From NCBI GenBank assembly GCA_002812745.2, contig NCSJ02000023.1, positions 124,001 to 188,000 on the forward strand: a stretch of DNA of 64,000 nucleotides. The letters are read 5' to 3'. The translations under genes and the position numbers were made by a program. This DNA comes from Scytalidium lignicola. Its lineage: Eukaryota > Ascomycota > Leotiomycetes. Positions 56,258 through 64,000 of the stretch are shown here, in pieces (positions within the stretch are counted from its first letter, which is position 1; every line of letters starts with the position of its first letter). The notes under the pieces are model-generated. The model was not told where the DNA came from. It saw nothing but the letters and a program-made list of their open reading frames with translations, and searched no databases.

Positions 56258-57310
56258 ATGCCCACATCACACCGCAGTCTTCACTCGAGTACCGATGCAT
56301 CAACGGTGGCCGAATTGTTTTCGTCCCAGGTCAGCGGCAAAGTCATCCTCATAACCGGTGTCAATTCAAAAGGCCTAGGAGGCGCCACAGCCAAAGCTTT
56401 TGCACCGCATTCCCCGAAAGCACTTATTCTGGCAAGCCGGACACTGTCGAAAATTGATGAAACGATCGAAGATCTCCAATCGGAATATCCTGATACACAA
56501 TACCACAAAATTGTTGTCGATTTTTCTTCCCAAGAGTCATGCAGGAGGGCGGCTAATGAGATACTCGATAACACTGACATACCGCACATCGACATCATGA
56601 TCAACAACGCAGCTGTAATGAATATTCCAACTCGCACTCTCTCTGTTGACGGAATAGAGTTGCATTTGGCGACTAACCATGTTAGCCACTTTCTCTTTAC
56701 GAATATTCTCATGCCAAAGCTCCTCCTGGCCGCCAATCATAGCTTACAAGGCAGTACCCGCGTGGTTAACGTCTCCGCTCTAGCTTCTTCATTTCAACCC
56801 TTTCGTTTCAGCGACGTTAATTTCGAGAAGCAGTCTACTTCGCTTCCTAAGTCTGAACAACCGAATATTGCTGTCATGGGCGCCTATGGTTACACCGAAG
56901 AGAAGGACAAGAAATATACGCCTATACTTGCCTATGCTCAGTCCAAAACCGCGAACATTCTTTTCGCACGAGGGCTCACTCAAAAGCTCTACGACGAGTA
57001 TAGTATTCAGTCTTGTTCTGTTCACCCAGGAATGATCATTACAGAGCTTCCTCAGGAGCTTAGAATAGAAACAGTAAAAAAGTTAGAAAGAGACCTTACA
57101 GAGAAAGGAATGCAGTTCAAGACTCTAAACCAGGGTGCGAATTCGCAGGTTTTAGCTGCGTTGGACCCAGCGCTTGGGCCTAGTGTTGATGATTTGTACT
57201 TGGAGGATTGTCAGACCAAGAGAGCGCCAGCATGGACAACAGACTTGGGAATATCAGATAAACTGTGGAAGAAAAGTGAAGAACTTGTTGGGCAAAAGTT
57301 TGCCTGGTAG
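56258..57310 (+). CDS. SDR, retinol-dehydrogenase/WW-oxidoreductase-like
   Basis: Intronless, 350 residues, within the usual length for this extended-loop SDR group. Reaction: NAD(P)-dependent oxidation or reduction of an unknown alcohol/ketone. Motifs: cofactor loop TGVNSKGLGG (residues 33-42), ASRTLSKID after strand 2, VDFSSQES, INNAAVM (115-121), HLATNHVSHFLFTN, RVVNVSALAS with Ser173, YAQSKTANI with Tyr226 and Lys230, and SVHPGMIITEL after the active site. The C-terminal KRAPAWTTDLGISDKLWKKSEELVG matches the typical end of fungal members. No signal peptide. It is head to head with the SDR at 54680-55626 and close to a Fungal_trans_2 regulator. Confidence 0.93.
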   Translation: MPTSHRSLHSSTDASTVAELFSSQVSGKVILITGVNSKGLGGATAKAFAPHSPKALILASRTLSKIDETIEDLQSEYPDTQYHKIVVDFSSQESCRRAANEILDNTDIPHIDIMINNAAVMNIPTRTLSVDGIELHLATNHVSHFLFTNILMPKLLLAANHSLQGSTRVVNVSALASSFQPFRFSDVNFEKQSTSLPKSEQPNIAVMGAYGYTEEKDKKYTPILAYAQSKTANILFARGLTQKLYDEYSIQSCSVHPGMIITELPQELRIETVKKLERDLTEKGMQFKTLNQGANSQVLAALDPALGPSVDDLYLEDCQTKRAPAWTTDLGISDKLWKKSEELVGQKFAW

Positions 57311-57722
57311 AGTTGATGGGTTGTGGTGAAATGAGGATCTTCTACATCTCAAACAGTATGCAGTGGCTCACCAGTCTAACATGACAGGCAACACGCGTGA
57401 TTTGGCAGTGTTTAAAGCACAGTATCGTGAAAATCGCAATTTGACACCTATGGAATACTATGAATGTGTTAGGAATATGATACTGTAGTTCCAAAGCGCT
57501 CAGTATTTACTACACCTATAGATAAGAAAATTTTAGGTCATTTAGTCTCTATTATATATATTATGTACATGCTCTAGCATCTATTATTTACTGAAACTTT
57601 TTTTTTTTTTGAAAAACCCAGCCTTTAGAGGCAAATTCTACACTCATAACCTCGTGTAATTGCTCATCATAAAATTTCCCAATAACACCTGACTCCCTTA
57701 AAACTCCGCGCTGAATGATAAT
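57311..57722. other. Convergent 3' region
   Basis: Between the SDR stop and the chitinase stop. A T-run of about 13 at 57599-57611. Both terminators should be here. No gene. Confidence 0.35.
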
Positions 57723-58848
57723 TTAACAAGTCTTTCCCTTTTGCAGAATATTGGCGATCTGCTGGCTGAATGTGCATCCATTCACAACATTTGAGTCACT
57801 TGAGCCTGCATCCCAGACCATGACGCCGGCAAATCCTGCGTGAGATTTATACTGGGTGATCAATTTCAATGCCTCCGTGGGGTTCACTGGTATTTAGTTA
57901 GTAACCTATATGTTTGACAAAAATTAGAATTGACAGTGTACGTACAGTACTGGTCCTTGTTTGCTGCTGTGGTGCTTCCAGGTAATCCAATGAAAAGCTT
58001 CGACTGGACGCTCTTTGATGGAGCTGTCCTGGTGAAAGCCTCCCAGGCATCGAACGTGAAATATTGATCTGCACCTTGAGCTAGATCGTAACCACTGATT
58101 TCCCCTCGCGCAGAACATTTCGGAGTATTGTAGTACTGAAGGAATAAGTAATCAAACTCAGCATTGAAGATCATGTCTCCCATGTTGGCATCCGGAAGCA
58201 TGCATTGCGGCGCGCCTGAAATATAATATTTCTTGCTTGGATCGTTGGCAAATAGGTCCCTTAATCTCGTGACCAAGAAAGGGTAATAGTTTGCACCGAC
58301 ATCGTGCTCTATGTCAAAATCGAACCCATCAACGGAGACATTGCCTAAGGGACGCGGCCCCTTGTATCCTTTTTGCAGAGGTCCGTACATGGCCCATAGA
58401 CGCATCGCAAGGTTTTCGGCATCGGCTTCGTCGTCGAGTCCATATTTACCCAGTTCGCCACCCAGTGAAAGCAGAATCACCTTATTCTGTGATTGGCAGT
58501 ACTCGATGTCAGTAGCGAGTTGCTGGCAGTCGGGAGAGTTTAAACCCTCGTCAGACAGAGTGATATTACACTGCCCGATAAGGCCTTCTGGTCTCGTATG
58601 GTTTCCGAACTGGGAGAGAAACCCTAGTGGTAGTATATCAATGCCCTGGGAATTGTCGCAGAAGTGGGAGAGCCTGGCTTGTTTTGGCGCTTGACCCTTG
58701 ATGCAGTTAGTGGGAACTGCTCTCTACACACGCGGAATAATAATTATGCATTTACCCAATAGACAGCCTGCTGGAAATTTGGCCCTACAGCAGCCGAAGC
58801 CGATAGGCCTAGCACACTAGCTAGGAACAGAAGTGAGGAGGTGTACAT
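57723..58848 (-). CDS. GH18 class III chitinase, secreted
   Basis: Hydrolyses chitin beta-1,4 links outside the cell. Exons 58848-58756, 58696-57946, 57886-57723 join in phase to 335 residues. The signal peptide MYTSSLLFLASVLGLSASA is followed by AVYWGQ, the usual start of plant-type class III (GH18) chitinases; the intron falls between W and G. Further marks: LSHFCDN, VILLSLGGELG (substrate strand), catalytic DGFDFDIE at residues 154-161 with the acid Glu161, YYISGAPQCMLPDANMGDMI, FLQYYNTPKC, KLFIGLPGS, and GFAGVMVWDAGSSD with the C-terminal Trp of the active site. No chitin-binding module or GPI tail. All catalytic residues are intact. Role in wall remodelling, nutrition or mycoparasitism. 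Confidence 0.95.
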
Positions 58849-61800
58849 CGCGAGAAGTAGAATCTAGATACGGCCCAGCAAGACACAGTGCTTCGAACAA
58901 CGATCTTTGCCTTCAAATGTCGATACCAGGGACAATCTACTTATAGGAATTGTAGATACAGTACAAGGCTGGGCTCATAATGGGCCGGGGGATCAAGGCC
59001 GCCGTAGTTAGGTCTGACAGCGGTGATCAGCTTACTGTCCTCAGATACTATAAATACGGGCTGGGAGATTTTAGAACGGCACAGCATGCGCCCTGAGTAG
59101 CGCTGCAACATCGTGTTGGTCAACTTTCGCGCGCCGCGGTTTGCAAATATAAATAACATGCTGACTGAAACCTAGTGAAGAGCAAGCGTAGCTGCGCCAT
59201 GCCACCTGATTTGAGGCTTGGCCAGTCTTTCTTAATTATCGTGTATTATCCATTCGTCCTCTCTCCTGTGCGCGCAGCAAGTGCCTGAGCTATTACACGT
59301 GTACGTGCCCGACTTGTACCTGAGCAGTGAGCCTCCAAAACCNTTTTTCTTGCCTAGNAAAAAGTTTAGAGCTCACGGCTCTCAACAGATTTGGTATGAT
59401 GCACGATAATGATAAAATCTAAATAATCATTTGTGCCTTTCATTCTTAATTTATGCTGTACACTATTGACAAGCTTAAAAACTATGTTGCAACGACTGAA
59501 AAATTTCATCCAAAAGACTAATTCACCTCCTAACGTTAAAATCGTTAGCGAGCCGAAATTAGGCTCACTAGCTTCTCCCCTCTGTACGATGTTCCACCGT
59601 ACTGTGGGACTGGATGCTACTTTCGCACAATCGAGTTGGGTTCCCGTATTCTCTCCATGCGACGGAAAAGTTCTCGAAGTTTCAAAGTTTCGAAAATTGA
59701 ATTAACTATTGGATAAAGTTGCAAGTAGACAAGTGCGGCTGGTAACTAAGCCACAAGCGTGGAGGATTCTCTGCATACGTTGTGCTTCGATGTACGTGAA
59801 GTATCGTGAGGCGCAATACGTCCGTACAGTAAAATTAATCGGTGAATTAAATAACTTCATAGAGCAGCATAACTAGTTAACTATGCACTTCGTTTACGTA
59901 CGAGGAATAAATTTTAGTAACGACATTGCTTAAAGTTTATGCAGACTCTGCAGAACTGTGATTATGCCTGCTCAATAGTCAGTATACGGCTTTATGTCTG
60001 TACAAGCCATCCCATTATTCAAGGTGTCTGTGCAAGCCGTGAGCTACAGTACGCCGCAACGCCAGCGATAACTCACGATGGAGTTTCGCACCAGTCGCCA
60101 GGCAAACCAGATCTGTACCCCCAGATGGATTTTGCAACTTCTGTTATTCCATTATTTACTTTTATCTCCATTCAAACGTAGCTCAGACAATGAATGGTAT
60201 TGCTACTTTTTATAGGGCAGACATCTACCACACTGGAAAGGCTAGCTGCTCGAAGTACATTAATTTTTAATGAAGGGTTTGTCTTAAATAGATAAAGTTA
60301 AAATTAGGAAGATGGAATTAAGTTCCTTAGAACGGTGGAATCGATAAATTATTTGGAGGGCTACGATTCTAATATAACTTACCCAGACTAGCGGTCAACC
60401 ACGGCCGTAGTTATGTGAGCTGACAACTGTATAATTACGGCGGGGTCGGCATAGGATAATCAATACGTGGCATAATTCCACCATAACGGAAGAAATGGTA
60501 TCTTGAATAGAACGAATTAAACCATGATTGACTAATAAGCTAAACATAGAGTCTGTAGCGGTCCTACCCCTCTTATATTTTTCTGAGTTTCTATTCGGCA
60601 GATGTCCCGCGAGTAATAATTTGAAATGCTTCAGTTCGACATCGCGAATCTACATCTCCAGAGTACTAATTATTATGTTAACGAAACCGAATTTGTAAGG
60701 TGCAATTAATTTTAGCCAGATTTGCCCTTTAAAGACCTGTTATTTCGAAGCTCTAGATTCCTATAGCTTAAGCTATGTCTGTAAGCACTATATTCAGAGT
60801 CTACCATTGCAGAGGCAAAGAGCGTTGAACAACTTACCACCGCCTACTCCTATAACCGCAGTGCTGGTCTAATGGAAGGCTTTTGAGAGTCTCTTGTAGA
60901 TTAATCTGCAGACTCGCTGTCATTTGTTCTAATTACAGTAAATGTGCGAATGCACTGTATTTGTTATAGGCTACTCATAACCACTCGTATTGGTTATTAA
61001 ACGAACTATTTTCACTCATTAAAACATCGAATTTTAATTAGTCATGTTACGGAAACACTTACTGATATGCTATTATCGGTTATGGGGTGTACGCACATTC
61101 ATGCATTCGGGCAATGAGACGGGGCTTTTGAAGTTATATGTGCTCTAGCCTATTCCCTGCGCCACAATCCCTGGCAAGATTATATCAGTCAAATTTCATC
61201 TGAATTCATACCGAATCTCTCGAACCAAGGGGTGGGAGAATACCCCACAGCTAAAAATGGATGCACCAGCCTTACGAGGATCATGCGGGCCAGCTAGCGG
61301 CGCTCCTCCTAAACAAAGCTACCAATCCAAAGGCGAATGATGACGGCAAAATCTGGTTCCTGTGCCTGAATTTACCTTTCAAATTTACAGTATTATTCTT
61401 TTAGACCCAGATCACACTGCTCTTTGCGAGTATCTTTCGCAAGGGATAGATTTCTGGCTTAAACCTTCATTTGAGATTTATGCGCCTCAGCTTGATGTCT
61501 TCGCGTGCGTGGAGCATTGGAGATGTGAGATGCTGACCGGAAGAGGATGAAGCCGCTGGAAGGATTTTCCCCTGGTATTGCTATTGCGTGCCAAACTGGT
61601 AGGACAAGGTTCTTCGAGGTTTTGTCTTGGTGATTACTTCACACAGTTACTGCGCAGGTTTCGCTTTTTATCCAAAGGATGAAAAAGGAACGGATCTATT
61701 ATGGAACAATTTCAATCATAGTTTCCCTATGAAAGCAGTAATTAGTCGACGTAATATCACGTTATGTGAGAGCTCAGTCATATGTGGACGTTTTGATCCC

Positions 61801-63693
61801 TTATGTGGTTGACGAGTCAGACCTAAGTTTGGCACAAGATGAAATCGTCGTGAGAAAATGTAAAGATATGTACTAGATGAGATCTGATCTCAAACCTGCC
61901 TTTCGCCGAAGTTATTAGGTAGATGAGACGTTCGATTATAGTCTTATAGCTATTTTTATCTCAAGACCGCGAATTCTTGAATCATGAATCAGATTTACTA
62001 TACATTGCCGTTAGATGGTGCTGTTTTGACCACGGAAATTCCTTCAGTGTCAGAACTAGATTTTCGATACATTATACATGTCGCTATCTCACATTCAGAT
62101 CTCAGAAGAATCGCGCACGCATTTATTTCCATGCTCGTGAAAATATTCCTAGTCTAAATTTAACTCATATTGAGTGCTAAGTGTCTTCTGGCCTGTCGTT
62201 AAGCTCTATTGTAGCATCACATCTTGCACTTGTCAACTCTCGGCCGGAAATGATAGTGGGTGCTTTACAAACTACCATAACACTTATTCCTGGTACTATT
62301 CCTAAAAATATATGAGTCTTTCCACTTACCAGAGAAGAAGGTGGAGGATATGATAGTATAAGGGAGCCGTATAAGACTTGTACTGTCGTTATTGACCGTT
62401 ATTGACCGACTAGACTTTCTTACTGCACCCGGTGTTCTTTTGCTTCCCACAGATGGCAACTAGATAAAAGAAGAACATACGCTGACGCTGAATCTAGATG
62501 GAGGTCAACAACATGCTGTCATTTATGAGTATCAAGTCTAGCGTAGTATTAGTGACGTGGAGATTGACAATACTTATTTTCGAAGAAAGACACGAAGAGG
62601 TCTATCTGTCTTAACTAAGGTGGCCAAACCGTCTACTATCGACAATGGAAATGATATAACTATCTGAATTTTGAGACGTATACTCTGCCTTTCTAGCAAA
62701 ATTACTAGATAGGATTACTATCTGAAAATTATATAGTAGATAGGGTTAGGAATTTAATTGATTTAGTATCAGCTTAAATTAATACTCTTCAAATTAGAAT
62801 TTTAGTACTAATATCATTTTTGTCTTAAATTAGAACGTTCAGGTACTAGTGCCNTTTTTTTGCCTTAAATTAAAACCTTTTGAGTACTGGTACTCTTTGA
62901 TATCAGTACTCTTTGTTTACTTGTACGATGATCGATTAAGAGATAGGAATGACACTAGCAATAGTCTGGTGATACTTCAAACAAAACAGCTTTATATTTA
63001 AGCTTAATACAGCATCTTACGAAGATAATCCAAGAATTGTCGATGCAGATGATGGCTGGTTCAGCTAGTTTATAACAGGAACGGTAACGTGGTCTTTTGA
63101 CTGATGTAATGATCAATTTCAAGCTTTCAATACGAAATAGTGATATAGACCGATATAAAGAACATGGGGGCTCTACCTTTACAACTTATGCGTTAGGCAC
63201 TAACTAGCTTTGGGATTATTTTCTGTACCGTATACTGCAAGCAGCAAAGCAACTTCAACAAAGGCAGTGGCATGCACTACTATCCAACATATAAAACATT
63301 ACTTGGCTACAGTATGCGTCGAGAGTGAGTACAGACATCGGCCTCTTTCCACGATGACGACGAGTTGGTCGCACTCAGTATTGCACCACGACGGCGGCAC
63401 CTGCATAGTGTTGTATGGTAGCTACGACATCTGATATTTCGCTGGATCTGCTGACGTGATTTGGTCAACGCGAGGTATCCTGCAACACAAATCAACGTGC
63501 TGCTCACTGCCTTTGTGCTACACAGCACATGCGAGGCAGGCTCTGCCTCGTGGAGGTTCTTGGTTGGGCGTAGCTGTGCACGACGTTACACAACGCAAGC
63601 ATTCTGAGCATAGATATTCTCATAGTAGTTGAATCCTTCGATAGCCATCCGATATCTTTGATACATGATTTTAGCACAGGCACAATTACAGCC
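58849..63693. other. Gene-poor region of 4.8 kb
   Basis: The first 100-200 bases are upstream of the chitinase. The rest has only short ORFs without recognisable content. A readable piece on the plus strand at about 62460-62520 (HTLTLNLDGGQQHAVIYEYQV) may be a fragment of a dead gene of unknown type. Ns at 59343, 59358 and 62854. Confidence 0.35.
62773..62915. repeat. Imperfect tandem repeat, AT-rich
   Basis: Three units of about 40-50 bp that each begin with cttaaatta and contain agtact-like palindromic cores (agtactaatatca, ggtactagtgcc, gagtactggtact), with starts at about 62773, 62824 and 62863. N at 62854 beside a T-run. Not coding. Confidence 0.5.
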
Positions 63694-64000
63694 ATGGGTA
63701 TCGATGCTGGGTTTGACATGGTTCCACATTTGTCCAGAGGAGCAGTAGACAGGCAGAATTGGCAATCATTCATAAAATTCATAAAAGAACATTTCCAAAA
63801 CGATGACCTGGTAGAGGTCAAACCTAACTACATCGTCTTCAAAGCAGGCGAGCATCCGCGGCTCCCATTCGAAGGCCATAAGTTCTTGCGCTTCAGCTCA
63901 AATATTTCAGGCAGTCATGCTAAGGGAGTAGAGAAATACATTAATACAGTTACTCGACTCGCAAAAATACGTTTTGGCTCTCGCGTTCAACCGTGGAACG
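63694..64000 (+). CDS. Conserved fungal protein of unknown function, 5' part only
   Basis: Open from the ATG at 63694 to the window edge (102 codons, no stop). Begins MGIDAGFDMVPHLSRG and continues with NWQSFIKFIKEHF, VKPNYIVFKAGEHPRLPFEGHKFLRFSS, SGSHAKGVEKYI and FGSRVQPWN. The pattern is one I associate with a conserved uncharacterised protein of many Pezizomycotina. No signal peptide. The start is supported because the similarity I recall begins at this Met. Confidence 0.75.
   Translation, partial: MGIDAGFDMVPHLSRGAVDRQNWQSFIKFIKEHFQNDDLVEVKPNYIVFKAGEHPRLPFEGHKFLRFSSNISGSHAKGVEKYINTVTRLAKIRFGSRVQPWN

Noticed and set aside
1..64000. CRISPR arrays or bacterial operons
   Set aside because: Spliced genes and fungal families show a eukaryotic genome, and no regular spacer-repeat array was seen.

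Overview
The window looks like nuclear DNA of a filamentous ascomycete (Pezizomycotina; a leotiomycete-like plant- or soil-associated fungus would fit, but I cannot fix the species). The reasons are genes split by short introns of about 45-75 bp (GTAAGT-like donors, TAG/CAG acceptors), typically fungal families (Zn2Cys6 and Fungal_trans_2 regulators, HET-ankyrin protein, fungal rhodopsin-domain membrane protein, RTA1, RNase T2, GH18), and gene islands set in AT-rich blocks holding repeat relics with C-to-T/G-to-A decay and many stops, as expected from repeat-induced point mutation (RIP). Coordinates of spliced genes were worked out by hand from splice signals, reading phase and family resemblance.

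Layout. 1-2.8 kb: decayed transposons (a Ty3/gypsy pol end with chromodomain, then a MULE-type transposase tail). 3.9-11.5 kb: aldehyde dehydrogenase (-), seven-helix rhodopsin-domain protein (+), MFS transporter (+). 13.4-14.3 kb: secreted PL7 alginate-lyase-like enzyme (-). 14.3-19.8 kb: gene-poor, with a 243-bp element ended by perfect 36-bp inverted repeats and a broken small secreted protein gene. 19.8-27.5 kb: RNase T2 with an extra N-terminal Cys-rich module, a Zn2Cys6 regulator and a Dal5-type (ACS) transporter, all on the minus strand. 28.7-29.0 kb: a second gypsy relic. 29.7-33.9 kb: two divergent paralogues, head to head, of a family I do not recognise. 34.2-39.7 kb: NmrA-like protein, weak ORFs and a frameshifted RTA1-like gene. 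40.3-43.6 kb: HET domain fused to about 21 ankyrin repeats. 44.8-47.7 kb: an Ala/Ser-rich probable GPI wall protein and a small conserved secreted protein. 51.0-57.3 kb: a decaying oxidoreductase neighbourhood (aldo-keto reductase pseudogene, Fungal_trans_2 regulator, GMC oxidoreductase pseudogene, two intact SDRs). 57.7-58.8 kb: GH18 chitinase. 58.9-63.7 kb: gene-poor. 63.7 kb to the end: 5' part of a conserved fungal gene running off the window.

How the parts may work together. The secreted enzymes (PL7, RNase T2, GH18, small cysteine proteins) suggest a saprotrophic or host-associated lifestyle. The Zn2Cys6 regulator beside the ACS permease could be a small nutrient-uptake unit. The regulator, the two SDRs and the dead AKR and GMC genes look like the remains of a catabolic or secondary-metabolite cluster. 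The HET-ANK gene is an allorecognition-type gene with internally homogenised repeats. The best candidate for something undescribed is the head-to-head paralogue pair at 29.7-33.9 kb. Isolated N characters next to homopolymers suggest unresolved indels in the assembly, so some frameshifts may be artefacts.
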